Positions 44,732-55,241 are shown, numbered from the stretch's first letter. The stretch: DNA of 64,000 bases from Caldilineaceae bacterium (GCA_020634755.1 JACKBC010000033.1:1-64000); one strand, 5' to 3'. Notes: generated from the sequence alone by a model not told the origin. Numbers and translations: made by a program.

Positions 44732-46158
44732 CCAGCCAACATACGCAACCGCTGGGTGTTTTGGATTTTGCGACAGACCTCAATCATTTGACTAACTGGA
44801 GCCTGATTGAGAATAAAAATGGATTCCCAGGCGTCGGCAGCGCGGCGCTGGGCATCGGCCATATCGGCGGCAATTTCCACCGTTACCGAATAGCCTTTCA
44901 TCTGCCCATCCACAAAAGCGGCCATATCGGCCGCGGTTATTTTGCCAGCTGCCTGCGTACGCACAAATTCGATCCAATCCGGCGCTAATGAAGCGCGCGC
45001 GGGCTGTAAATAATTGGCGGTGGCCATGGCCAGCCCATATTCGGCGCTGGTCAAAAACTGCATCAGTTCCCAGGCCTCTTCTGGGTGTTCGGTATTTTGG
45101 TAAATGCCATAGCCATCGGTGGTGGTCAAAGCCACATGGTGTTCAGGTCCAGCGGGAAAGGGCGCTACCCCCACGCGAAAATTGGCGTATGTGAGAATCT
45201 CCTTGAGCGCCCAAGAGCCTTCTTCGATCATAGCCACGCGCTGGTTCACAAAGGCGCTGCGCGTGGACATATTCTGTACATCGATATAGGTGGCCATGCT
45301 CTGGTCGGTCCAAATCCGCTCGTGGAGCCAACGCATGGCGGCCAGGGCGGCAGGTTCGCCCATGGCGCAATCAAGTGGATCGCCAGGCTCAACGAGATGC
45401 CCGCCCCAGCTATTCACGTACATTTGCACGCGATCCCAGACAATGTCCACCATGCTGCCGCGGCGCGGTGGCGCATCGTCTGTGGGCATGGGCATGGTCA
45501 GCCGCTGCATGGCGTCTAAATAGGCTTCATAGGTCCAATCCGCCGTTGGATAGGCGACACCGGCCGCGTCAAAAAGGTCTTTGTTAAAATAGAGGGCCAC
45601 TGTGCCGTGATACTTGGGCAGCCCAAACTGGTACCCATCTGGCAGAAAAAAAGAACGGTATTGGGCCGGATCCCAATCGGCAATCGTCTCCTGACCAATG
45701 TCGCGACTTACATAGGTCCGCAAATCCAGCGTATAGCCTTTTTGGGCCCAAATGGGAAAATAGGTGCAGCACCCCTGAAACAGATCGGGCGCGGTGCCGG
45801 CTGCCATATCGGTCAGCATGGCGTCGGCCACATTTTCGGGGTCGGGTGTAAAGAAGACGCGGATGCGCGGATGGCGCTCGTGAAATTTCGCCAACATTTC
45901 CTGCGCCATGGCGGGAAACCAGTCGGTGCGCCAATCCTGGTATACAAGTTGAGCCGGCTCGCGTGCGGGCTCAGCTTCGGTGTTGATCACGGGTGGCGTG
46001 CAGGCGGCGCCCACGGTTAATGTGAGGCTGGCGGCGACCAAATTGGCCGCGCTTAGGTAGAGCAAGTGGCGCCGCGAGAATTTATGCTGACGCTGGCGGT
46101 GGATATGTTCAGCATCTTGGTTAGGCCGATGCAGCATTGGGTGAGGGAATGGATCCAT
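44728..46158 (-). CDS. Extracellular sugar-binding lipoprotein coupled to a sensor kinase
   Basis: A 476-residue family 1 solute-binding protein. The N-terminus has a twin-arginine-like FSRRHLLYLSAAN signal and a lipobox ending GAAC. Mature motifs: DWRTDWFPAMAQEMLAKFHE, APDLFQGCCTYFPIWAQKG, GLPKYHGTVALYFNKDLFD and TTDGYGIYQNTEHPEEAWELM, as in sugar-binding proteins of Chloroflexota. No permease is nearby; instead it is the first gene of an operon with a Cache/GAF kinase and a LuxR-type regulator, so a role as sensing co-receptor is likely. Confidence 0.88.
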   Translation of the reverse strand: MDPFPHPMLHRPNQDAEHIHRQRQHKFSRRHLLYLSAANLVAASLTLTVGAACTPPVINTEAEPAREPAQLVYQDWRTDWFPAMAQEMLAKFHERHPRIRVFFTPDPENVADAMLTDMAAGTAPDLFQGCCTYFPIWAQKGYTLDLRTYVSRDIGQETIADWDPAQYRSFFLPDGYQFGLPKYHGTVALYFNKDLFDAAGVAYPTADWTYEAYLDAMQRLTMPMPTDDAPPRRGSMVDIVWDRVQMYVNSWGGHLVEPGDPLDCAMGEPAALAAMRWLHERIWTDQSMATYIDVQNMSTRSAFVNQRVAMIEEGSWALKEILTYANFRVGVAPFPAGPEHHVALTTTDGYGIYQNTEHPEEAWELMQFLTSAEYGLAMATANYLQPARASLAPDWIEFVRTQAAGKITAADMAAFVDGQMKGYSVTVEIAADMADAQRRAADAWESIFILNQAPVSQMIEVCRKIQNTQRLRMLAG

Positions 46159-46396
46159 GACGGCCTTCTGTTTGAATATGGGTTACAAATATAACAAATA
46201 TAGGTCACATAGTGCGTTACATTGTAGGATTCGTTATGTTGTACAGTACGCAAAATAGTCCAAATGGTTGCTTACAACCGTCTATGAGTATACAAAACAA
46301 TCGGTCCCTGTTCATGTGTCCCAAGCCCCATTTGGTCAAAAGCTCATAAAAACTTCATAATCACGTCTATGCAGCGCTGGCGAGAGCCAGGGAAAG

Positions 46397-46516
46397 GATG
46401 CCACAGGCGGAAGCCTGCGTCTGCGCGAGGAAGCCCGCTCGAGCAGGCTATTGCTAGAGTGCGCTTGAGCGTACTTGGGCTGACAGGTGCTGGTTTCAAC
46501 CAGTGCCGTCGTTACC
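46397..46516 (-). repeat. Dispersed ~120-bp repeat (family D), copy 3 (inverted)
   Basis: AAGCCTGCGTCTGC, AGCAGGCTATTGCTAGAGTG, GCGTACTTGGGCTG and CTGGTTTCAACC are the inverse of the blocks at 23641-23750 and 40200-40320. Confidence 0.75.
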
Positions 46517-46521
46517 TTGAA

Positions 46522-46832
46522 ATTTAGCCGCTGCGGCGGCTTTGCGTTGTGAGCCACCAGATTTATCCGTTGCGATTACGAAGTTCGCGATTGCTCTATC
46601 GTACAGCAGGAATCAGGTTGCACAGAAGGTTTGATGCGAGTATGCTATACGGGTGAATATCGAAATTCATTACACCAAGACTTTAGGGCCATCGCGTACC
46701 TTAAAAATGTAGGGTTAAAACCCGCAGTTGACACGGAAAAGCGGTCTCAACCGCTTGCCATTTAGCCGCTGCGGCGGCTTTTCATTGTGAGCTGCCGGAT
46801 TTATCCGTTGCGATTACGAAGTTCGCGATTGC
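46522..46832 (+). repeat. Direct repeat pair of ~73 bp
   Basis: ATTTAGCCGCTGCGGCGGCT through ATTTATCCGTTGCGATTACG and AAGTTCGCGATTGC occurs at 46522-46594 and again at 46760-46832, 238 bp apart, nearly identical. Each contains the small palindrome AGCCGCTGCGGCGGCT. With the family B and D repeats they fill the 780-bp gap 46159-46939. Confidence 0.85.
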
Positions 46833-46841
46833 CCTAACCAA

Positions 46842-46920
46842 GACTTACGCAAGCCTTGACGGAAATTGTGTCGAATGCAAACGGGTTCACGCTTGGCAAT
46901 CCTCAGGCGCTGCGTAAGTC
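46842..46920. repeat. Palindromic TTACGC/GCGTAA repeat (family B), copy 3
   Basis: GACTTACGC at the left, GCGTAAGTC at the right. The internal CTTGGCAATCCTCAGGCGC block is shared with 56385-56460. It ends about 20 bp before the propeller gene, so it lies in that gene's leader. Confidence 0.65.
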
Positions 46921-46939
46921 ATGACAAAAGGAGAAACTC

Positions 46940-47617
46940 ATGGCTTTTACAATTGCAACTCCCCAGATCCGCTTTGCCAGCCCGGGCCCACAGCCCAATG
47001 GATTGCAAGCCGCGCCAGACGGCCTTTGGTGCATTGACCAAGTGGACAACAAGATTTATCGGCAAGATTTTGAAAGCGGCGCCGTGCTGTTTGAGGCGCA
47101 AACCGACACAGTTCATTCCAGCGGCATTACGCTGGGTGGCGGCTACATCTGGATCGCCTCGACCTACGAGTCGAAGATCGCCAAGCTCGACCCAGCGACG
47201 GGCAAAACGGTTGCCAAATATGACTCACCGGGGGCTGGCGTGGTGGCCTGGCGCGAAGATGCAACAGACGCCCAAGCCACCGGCGCCCACGGGCTCGAAT
47301 GGCGTGAAGGGCTACTCTATGTGGCGTCTCCGCCCTCGCAAACGATTCACGTTATGGATCCGGAAAGTTGGGAGGAAGTCAATCGCTTTCCCAGCGGCGG
47401 CTTACGCGTGCATGGCATTGCCTGGGGACCACAGGGCAGGCTATGGGTGTCGGATACCTCATCGGGGACGGTCCAGTTGATGGATACCGAACGAGGACGC
47501 ATCTTTGAAACCATCCGCGTAGAGGCGCCAGCCGAAGTACACGGCATGACAATTCACGAGGGCGTGCTCTGGTATTGTGATGCCCACTCACAGCAGATTG
47601 GCTGCTTGATCGTCTAA
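46940..47617 (+). CDS. Cytoplasmic beta-propeller protein (YncE/SMP-30-like)
   Basis: A 225-residue protein of about five short propeller blades: GLQAAPDGLWCIDQVDNKIY, ITLGGGYIWIASTYESKIAK, GLEWREGLLYVASPPSQTIH, GIAWGPQGRLWVSDTSSGTV and MTIHEGVLWYCDAHSQQIG. The pattern fits streptogramin-lyase or NHL/SMP-30-like propellers. It lacks a signal peptide, so it should be cytoplasmic. Function unknown; such proteins may be lactonases or binding scaffolds. AAAGGAGA precedes the ATG. Single-gene unit ended by a terminator at 47690. Confidence 0.75.
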   Translation: MAFTIATPQIRFASPGPQPNGLQAAPDGLWCIDQVDNKIYRQDFESGAVLFEAQTDTVHSSGITLGGGYIWIASTYESKIAKLDPATGKTVAKYDSPGAGVVAWREDATDAQATGAHGLEWREGLLYVASPPSQTIHVMDPESWEEVNRFPSGGLRVHGIAWGPQGRLWVSDTSSGTVQLMDTERGRIFETIRVEAPAEVHGMTIHEGVLWYCDAHSQQIGCLIV

Positions 47618-47689
47618 GTACAATAGGACTTACGCAATCGCACTCTAACTTCGACAAGCTCAACCGTCGATACCTGCGTAGGCATATGC

Positions 47690-47721
47690 AAAAAGGGGAA
47701 GCCATGTGGCCTCCCCTTTTT
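47690..47721. terminator. Terminator, probably bidirectional
   Basis: AAAAAGGGGA-A-GCC, ATGT, GGC-C-TCCCCTTTTT: a stem of about 13 pairs with one mismatch and T-runs on both strands. It follows the propeller gene and faces the cytochrome operon end. Confidence 0.88.
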
Positions 47722-47808
47722 AATGTAAATCAATTCTAGATTCTATGCGCTCTCAGGCAGATGCTCCACCGAAGCTTAGTAACCATCATGTATGTACCGC
47801 CAGGCTGG

Positions 47809-48729
47809 CTACTGCGGTCGGTTCGGGTCCAGCAACCAGGTCACCAGCGCATTGATTTCTTCCGGCGTCATTTGCTCCGCAAAATTCTGCGGCATAAGAT
47901 TGGGCAAATAGCCCGGATTTACAAAATCATTGGGCGCTACAATACTGGTGTGCACATAGGTCTCCGCATCTTCGCCTGGCACTTTCGTCCCAGCCACTTC
48001 GGCCAGATTGCCCAAATTGGGTCCAACCAAGTGAGGCGTGTTCTCATCTTGCGGTTCATTCAGATTATGGCACCCGGAACAACCCATGTTCACAAATAAT
48101 ACTTCGGGCGCACGCGGCTCGGCAGTTTCAGAAACCGTTTGCGTATCCGAAATGCCCACCGTCTCGGTAATGCCGGCCTCGGCGGCGCGCACGCCGGCCC
48201 AGCCAGTGTCTACCCCGTCAAAGGGCTGCCACGGATCTTCTTCATCAGTCTGTTCCACAGCCGATTCCTGCCAGTTCAAAATATAATTGGCCAGCGCATC
48301 GATCTGGTCATCACGCAGCGGACCGCCATAGTTGCGGCTCCAGGTAGCCATTCTTTGCGCCCATTGGGAATTGACTTTGCTGGGGCGTCCGGCGGCCACA
48401 GTCAACAGCACATAAGACTTTTGGGAGCCCGTGTAGCCCAAATCGTCTAAGCGATGGGTAAACCAATATTTGCTGTTGAGCGCCGGCGCCACGTTCATCG
48501 TACCTTGGCCATGATCGCCGTGACAGGGAGCACAGTTGCTGGCAAAGAGCGCCGCACCTTTTTCAATGCTACGTCCATTCCAGTTGGCCGTTTGTGCTTC
48601 CATGCGCGGCACTTCCGTCACAATAATGCCGCCCAACACAGCTAATGTAACTACAAGGGCCAGAATACCGATGGCTATTTTGGCAATGGGCGACTTAATA
48701 TACAAGTAATGGTAAAGTGGCTTATGCAT
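47809..48729 (-). CDS. Membrane-anchored dihaem cytochrome c of a bc complex
   Basis: A 306-residue protein with an N-terminal anchor helix (~17-38) and two CXXCH haem sites: CAPCH (Cys66-His70) and CSGCH (Cys217-His221), each in a mono-haem class I-like domain; distal Met candidates are MATW and NLMPQNF. It replaces cytochrome c1, as in the Rieske/cytochrome b complexes of Gram-positive and Chloroflexota lineages, and passes electrons from the Rieske centre to a terminal oxidase or soluble carrier. It lies 9 bp after cytochrome b and ends the operon. Confidence 0.92.
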   Translation of the reverse strand: MHKPLYHYLYIKSPIAKIAIGILALVVTLAVLGGIIVTEVPRMEAQTANWNGRSIEKGAALFASNCAPCHGDHGQGTMNVAPALNSKYWFTHRLDDLGYTGSQKSYVLLTVAAGRPSKVNSQWAQRMATWSRNYGGPLRDDQIDALANYILNWQESAVEQTDEEDPWQPFDGVDTGWAGVRAAEAGITETVGISDTQTVSETAEPRAPEVLFVNMGCSGCHNLNEPQDENTPHLVGPNLGNLAEVAGTKVPGEDAETYVHTSIVAPNDFVNPGYLPNLMPQNFAEQMTPEEINALVTWLLDPNRPQ

Positions 48730-48738
48730 GTGCCGTGT

Positions 48739-50472
<1,734 letters not shown>

Positions 50473-50505
50473 AGGTTACGCTCTCCTGAATTTTATGGGT
50501 CAAAA

Positions 50506-51399
50506 TTAGGCGATTATGCGACGCGCAGGGGACTCTGAAGCCGGGCTGCCGGTAACTTTCTTACCCGTATCCACCACAACTTCACCATCAGCCTCACTGA
50601 GTACAAAGGAGTCTAGAGAACGTGGAGCTGGTCCTTCAATGTAGAAGCCATCATGGGTGTATTTGGAACCATGACATGGACATTCAAAGCGCCAGTTTGC
50701 CGGCTCCCATTTATAAAGACAACCCAAGTGCGGGCAGACCATGTACAGCGCCTTTTTGCTGCCATCCTCAACCTCCACCATCCAGAACTTGCCATCTGGA
50801 TTGCCTTGAGGGGCATCTGCATTGGCCGGCCACAGCGTTTCGTCCACAAAGAACTTGCCGCCAAATTCACCGGCCTTAAAGCGCGGATACATAAACACAT
50901 ACATCCCCAAACCGGTTTCGGCCAACACAAGCGCCGTGGCGGCTCCCCAAGCATATGTCAGGAACTCGCGGCGCGAATACTCACGCTGTAGCGCGGTTTC
51001 GGGCGATTCCTCGGGAACGCCCTGCAACACCGGGGGTGGCCCCACGGGCGCGCCGGCGCTGGCGCCATTGGACGCTGTGCCATTTGCGCTTTCCACAGCG
51101 TCAGCAGGAGCCTCTTCATCGGCGTCTACAGCTGTTTCTGCCGCCGCATCCGCCTCGGCAACAACTTCGCCAGTGGCATCTGCTTCGCCAGGGTCTGTCT
51201 CAGCATCGCCGGCATCTACCGCTACTGCTTCTGCAGCTGGCGCTGCGGCTTCCGTGTTGGCCACTTCAGGGGTAGCCACGGCTTCCGGCGCAGCTTCATC
51301 ATCTGCTTCCGCTGCCCGCGCTTGGGCCGATGCCTGCATCTTGGCCTTTAATGCCGCAATCCGATCTGCACCACTTAAATTTTCCAAATTTTCCGCCAT
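50506..51399 (-). CDS. qcrA: Rieske iron-sulfur protein with long Ala/Glu-rich N-terminus
   Basis: A 297-residue protein. Residues ~20-125 are a low-complexity stretch of Ala, Glu, Asp and Val; then YSRREFLTYAWGAATALVLA, a twin-arginine-like motif and anchor helix; then the Rieske domain with CPHLGC and CPCHGS, the His and Cys ligands of the 2Fe-2S cluster. The Tat-like segment is internal, after ~130 residues that would stay in the cytoplasm. First gene of the Rieske/cytochrome b/cytochrome c operon. The ATG at 51399 follows AAGGAG; a longer frame to 51453 lacks support. Confidence 0.92.
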   Translation of the reverse strand: MAENLENLSGADRIAALKAKMQASAQARAAEADDEAAPEAVATPEVANTEAAAPAAEAVAVDAGDAETDPGEADATGEVVAEADAAAETAVDADEEAPADAVESANGTASNGASAGAPVGPPPVLQGVPEESPETALQREYSRREFLTYAWGAATALVLAETGLGMYVFMYPRFKAGEFGGKFFVDETLWPANADAPQGNPDGKFWMVEVEDGSKKALYMVCPHLGCLYKWEPANWRFECPCHGSKYTHDGFYIEGPAPRSLDSFVLSEADGEVVVDTGKKVTGSPASESPARRIIA

Positions 51400-51493
51400 C
51401 GTGATCTGGACTCCTTTAGGCAGTTTTTGTGATCCGAAGGTAACAAATCCCAATAAAACGGGACAGAGGTTTTTCTAATAAGAGCTATGGGCA

Positions 51494-51523
51494 AATATAG
51501 CACAACTGGTTTTGATTGTCCAA
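51494..51523 (-). promoter_or_regulatory. Candidate promoter of the bc-complex operon
   Basis: On the minus strand TTGGAC (51518-51523), an 18-bp spacer and TATATT (51494-51499), about 95 bp before the Rieske ATG. It is the best fit in the 390-bp divergent gap. On the plus strand TATACT near 51690 may serve the FeS gene. Confidence 0.45.
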
Positions 51524-51789
51524 TTTATCACAAATAACTGCTCCCTTTATAAGCGTCCTAAGAAAGTATTTTTAGCAGGGGTATTTTTAACACCGCACCG
51601 CATTGTACTAAATTTCACAAGTGCTGTCTATTTTGCCCGCCAAAAATAACATTGTTTATGACTCCTCTTTTCGCTCGCGCCTTCATAGGGTATACTCATT
51701 TGCCAGACAACCCAAAAACAGAATCGATAGATCGCACATGTTGGTCGGTCGACATGTACTGTACAAATAATTCGCCAGCGGAGAATCTT

Positions 51790-53061
51790 ATGCAGCACAC
51801 CATTGCGCTTGAAACAATTGGGCCGCAGGGGCCAGAAATGGCGCACGCCGTAGAAAAGTGCGTCCACTGCGGCTTTTGCCTTTCCGCCTGCCCCACCTAT
51901 AAAGTGCTGGGCGAAGAGATGGATTCGCCGCGCGGGCGTATTTATCTGATGAAAGAGCAGCTCGAGGGCCATTTGGCGCTGGATGAGATGACGCCTTTTG
52001 TGGATCGCTGTCTGGGCTGCATGGCCTGCGTCACCACCTGTCCCTCGGGCGTAGAATATGGAGATCTGCTGACGCCCTTCCGCGCCCGCGCCGAGCAAGA
52101 ACGCAGCCGCAGCCCCATGGAGCGCCTCACGCGGCTCATGGTGCGAGAAACATTGCCCTACCCAGGCCGTTTCCGGTTGGCGGCCGCCATGGGGAAACTG
52201 GCCAAACCGTTGCAAAGCGTACTGCCGGGCCCGCTAGGCAACATGCTGGATCTGCTGCCAGATGCCCTGCCCGCGCAGCAGCCATTGCCCGAAATTGTGC
52301 CAGCCGTGGGTGAAAGACGCGCCCGCGTAGCGCTGTTGGCCGGTTGCGTCCAGCAGGTGTTGGCGCCACAGATCAATCGGGCCACGCTAAAGGTGCTGGC
52401 GCACAACGGCGTAGAGGTGCTGATCCCACGGGCGCAGGGCTGCTGCGGCTCGCTGGCCATGCACACCGGTGAAGAAGCCCAGGCGCTGCGGTTGGCCCGC
52501 CACAATCTGGATCAATTTGTGCCGCTGCTGCTGCGCGACGATGTGGATATGGTGGTGACCAATGCGGCGGGCTGCGGCTCCGGCATGAAAGAGTATGGGT
52601 TGCTCTTCAAAGGCACGGTACACGAGGATCGGGCCAAACTATTTGCCAGCAAAGTGCAGGATATTAGCGTTTTTCTGGCCGCGCTAGACATGAAGCCGCT
52701 CCAACCCCTGCCCGAATCACTGACCATCGCCTACCACGACGCCTGTCATCTGGCTCATGCGCAACGCATTACCGCCCAGCCCCGCCAGCTATTGAGCGCC
52801 ATTCCCAACGTGACGCTGGTTCCCATTCCCGAAGGGGAACTCTGCTGTGGCTCAGCCGGCACATACAACCTGGAGCAGCCTGAGCTGGCTCATCAAATTG
52901 GCGAACGCAAGGCGCGCAACATTCTGACCACGGGCGCCGATGCCGTGGTCACCGGCAATATTGGCTGCATGACCCAAATTCAGACGCACCTGGCTGCCCT
53001 TGGTCAGCCGTTGCCCATTTGGCATACGGTAGAGGTGCTGGCACAAGCGATTGCGGCGTAG
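51790..53061 (+). CDS. glcF: Glycolate oxidase iron-sulfur subunit
   Basis: A 423-residue GlcF/heterodisulfide-reductase-like protein. Two 4Fe-4S ferredoxin sites, CVHCGFCLSACP and CLGCMACVTTCPSG, precede two CCG domains, with AQGCCGSLAMHTGE and GELCCGSAGTYNLEQP. GlcF passes electrons from the FAD subunits GlcD/GlcE to the quinone pool during glycolate (or lactate) oxidation. glcD and glcE are not adjacent, which is unusual. ATG at 51790 has GGAG upstream and lies near the conserved start; the extended frame to 51652 is not supported. Confidence 0.92.
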   Translation: MQHTIALETIGPQGPEMAHAVEKCVHCGFCLSACPTYKVLGEEMDSPRGRIYLMKEQLEGHLALDEMTPFVDRCLGCMACVTTCPSGVEYGDLLTPFRARAEQERSRSPMERLTRLMVRETLPYPGRFRLAAAMGKLAKPLQSVLPGPLGNMLDLLPDALPAQQPLPEIVPAVGERRARVALLAGCVQQVLAPQINRATLKVLAHNGVEVLIPRAQGCCGSLAMHTGEEAQALRLARHNLDQFVPLLLRDDVDMVVTNAAGCGSGMKEYGLLFKGTVHEDRAKLFASKVQDISVFLAALDMKPLQPLPESLTIAYHDACHLAHAQRITAQPRQLLSAIPNVTLVPIPEGELCCGSAGTYNLEQPELAHQIGERKARNILTTGADAVVTGNIGCMTQIQTHLAALGQPLPIWHTVEVLAQAIAA

Positions 53062-53074
53062 GGAGTAAAGGTAG

Positions 53075-53167
53075 TACCAGCTGCGGTTGTAAAAGCGATG
53101 CATAATTGACAATTCTACGTTGAAAAATGGGTACTTATGCAGCGCTTTTACAGAGCCCAATGGTATA
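53075..53167. repeat. Hairpin-forming ~95-bp repeat (family C), copy 1
   Basis: TACCAGCTGCGGTTGTAAAA at the left and TTTTACAGAGCCCAATGGTA at the right enclose a stem TGTAAAAGCG-A-TGCATAA / TTATGCA-G-CGCTTTTACA. Related elements are at 57694-57795 (inverted) and 60043-60136. Confidence 0.75.
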
Positions 53168-53242
53168 AGCATAAGCAGTAAGGATGGGACATCGTCGTAC
53201 CTCTATTCCCCGATCCCCCTCCCCACAAAAGGAAGCATAACC

Positions 53243-54133
53243 ATGACCGATATTTCTATCGCCGTTGTGCCCGTAGCCGGTATTGGCACGCGGCTGCTGC
53301 CGGCCACCAAATCACAGCCCAAGGAGATGCTGCCGGTGGGGCGCAAACCGGTGGTGCAATATGTGGTGGATGAACTGACCCGCGTGGGGTTACAGCGGTT
53401 GCTCTTTATTACCGGTCCGAGCAAGACATCCATTGAAAACCACTTTGACATTGACGCCGAGCTGATCCAGGTGCTGCGCGAGTCCGGCAAAGAGGATCTG
53501 CTGGCCGAGCTGAGCTTTGAACGGGCGCCCATCCAATATTTTTACACGCGACAACGGCAGCTGCTAGGGCTGGGCCATGCCGTGTCGTGCGCCCGCCCCT
53601 TTGTGGGCGATCAGCCCTTTGTGGTGGCGCTGGGGGATTCGATCATTGGGCTGAACGCGCAGAGTGATGTTGTGCGTCGCATGAGCCGCTGTTTTGTGGA
53701 AACAGGGGCCGACGCGGTCATTGCCGTTGAAGAGGTGCCGCACGCGGAAATTCGCCATTACGGCGTGGCCATGCCCAAAACCACTGGCGACATTTTTGAA
53801 CTGGCCGACGTCATCGAAAAGCCTACGCTAGAAGATGCCCCCAGCAATCTGGCCATTGCGGCGCGCTATGTTTTTTCACCCACGATTTTTGATGCGCTGG
53901 AGCAGATTCAGCCCGGCTCTGGTGGTGAGCTTCAGTTAACCGACGCCATTCGGCTGCTCATCCAGAATGGCGGCAAAGTCTATGGGCTGCGGCTGCATAA
54001 CCACGAACGGCGCTATGATATTGGCACTTTTGACAGCTATTTCCGCGCGTTTGTGGAATTTGCCCTGGCGGATGAGAAGCATGGGGCAACTTTGCGCACA
54101 TATCTGGAAGAGCTGCTGCGCAAGGCAGCATAG
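53243..54133 (+). CDS. galU: UTP-glucose-1-phosphate uridylyltransferase (GalU type)
   Basis: A 296-residue nucleotidyltransferase. The N-terminal AVVPVAGIGTRLLPATKSQP and KEMLPVGRKPVVQYVVDEL are the GalU nucleotide-binding and sugar-phosphate motifs; ALGDSIIG is the metal-binding strand and ADVIEKPTLEDAPSNLAIAA the sugar-binding region. It makes UDP-glucose, or another UDP-sugar, from the sugar 1-phosphate. It is followed 37 bp later by a glucuronokinase-like gene, which suggests that UDP-glucuronate could be a product. ATG at 53243 follows GGAAG. Confidence 0.9.
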   Translation: MTDISIAVVPVAGIGTRLLPATKSQPKEMLPVGRKPVVQYVVDELTRVGLQRLLFITGPSKTSIENHFDIDAELIQVLRESGKEDLLAELSFERAPIQYFYTRQRQLLGLGHAVSCARPFVGDQPFVVALGDSIIGLNAQSDVVRRMSRCFVETGADAVIAVEEVPHAEIRHYGVAMPKTTGDIFELADVIEKPTLEDAPSNLAIAARYVFSPTIFDALEQIQPGSGGELQLTDAIRLLIQNGGKVYGLRLHNHERRYDIGTFDSYFRAFVEFALADEKHGATLRTYLEELLRKAA

Positions 54134-54170
54134 CAAAGCTCTCGTCACTGCAATTTTGGAGTAAATGTTC

Positions 54171-55241
54171 ATGGAAATTGTTCGGAAACGTACATATGCC
54201 CGCGCCGGGCTGTTAGGCAACCCATCGGACGGCTATCATGGCAAAACGATCTCGGTGATTGTGCGCAATTTTTGGGCCGAGGTGGTTCTATACGAGTGGG
54301 ACTCAGTAGATATTGTGCTGGCGCAAAATGACCGCGCCAGCTTTCGTTCCGTCTATGATTTGGCCAAAGATGTGCAGCTTCACGGCTATTATGGCGGCAT
54401 CCGGCTAGTCAAAGCCACCATCAAGCGCTTTGTGGAATATTGCCAGGCCCAAAACATTTCGCTGCACGAGCGCAACTTTTCTGTGCGCTACGAAACCAAT
54501 ATTCCGCGCCAGGTGGGTATGGCTGGCTCCAGCGCCATTATTGTCTCTACGCTGCGCTGCTTGATGGCCTATTATGACGTGCAGATGCCGCTGGAAATCC
54601 AGCCCACATTTGTGCTTTCGGTTGAGCTGGAGCTGGGCATTACCGGCGGCTTGCAGGACCGCGTGATTCAGTGCTATGAAGGCGTGGTTTATATGGATTT
54701 TGCCAAGGCGCGGGAGCGCACCATCCACGGCCTGCGCTGCTATCATTACGAACCGCTGGATCCGGCGCTGCTGCCCTCGCTATATGTGGCCTATCACAAC
54801 GCCCTAAGCGAGCCCACCGAGCTCTTCCACAACGATATTCGCGGTCGATATGACCGCGGCGACCAGGTGGTGATTGGCGCCATGGATGCCTGCGCAGTGC
54901 TGGCCCATGAGGGTCGCGCCGCTATCTTGAGCAGCGATGGCGCCAAGCTGAGCCAGCTGATCAACGAGAATTTTGGCGTGCGCCGCGGCATCTATAACTT
55001 GCCGCCGTGGCAGGTGGAGATGGTGGAGACGGCGCAGCGCTGTGGCGCCAGCGCCAAGTTTGCCGGCTCCGGTGGTGCGATTATTGGCGTTTATGAAGGC
55101 GAAGAGATGTTTCGCGAATTAACGCAGGCGCTGGGAGCGATTGGGTCGCGGACGTTTAAGCCAGTGGTGGAAAGTAGAGGAGTAGAGGAGTGGAGGAGTG
55201 GAGGAGTGGAGGAGTGGAGGAGTGGAGGAGTAGAGGAGTAG
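54171..55241 (+). CDS. GHMP kinase, glucuronokinase-like
   Basis: A 356-residue GHMP-fold kinase. YARAGLLGNPSDGYHGKTIS near the N-terminus resembles plant glucuronokinase more than galactokinase; RQVGMAGSSAIIVSTL is the phosphate-binding loop (motif 2), ELELGITGGLQDRVIQ holds the GLQD segment, and AKFAGSGGAIIGVY is motif 3. It would phosphorylate a free sugar, probably D-glucuronate, at C1, and the adjacent uridylyltransferase would activate it. The last ~20 residues are translated from an 8-bp tandem repeat and are probably dispensable. GGAG lies nine bases before this ATG; one two codons earlier is less well placed. Confidence 0.82.
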   Translation: MEIVRKRTYARAGLLGNPSDGYHGKTISVIVRNFWAEVVLYEWDSVDIVLAQNDRASFRSVYDLAKDVQLHGYYGGIRLVKATIKRFVEYCQAQNISLHERNFSVRYETNIPRQVGMAGSSAIIVSTLRCLMAYYDVQMPLEIQPTFVLSVELELGITGGLQDRVIQCYEGVVYMDFAKARERTIHGLRCYHYEPLDPALLPSLYVAYHNALSEPTELFHNDIRGRYDRGDQVVIGAMDACAVLAHEGRAAILSSDGAKLSQLINENFGVRRGIYNLPPWQVEMVETAQRCGASAKFAGSGGAIIGVYEGEEMFRELTQALGAIGSRTFKPVVESRGVEEWRSGGVEEWRSGGVEE

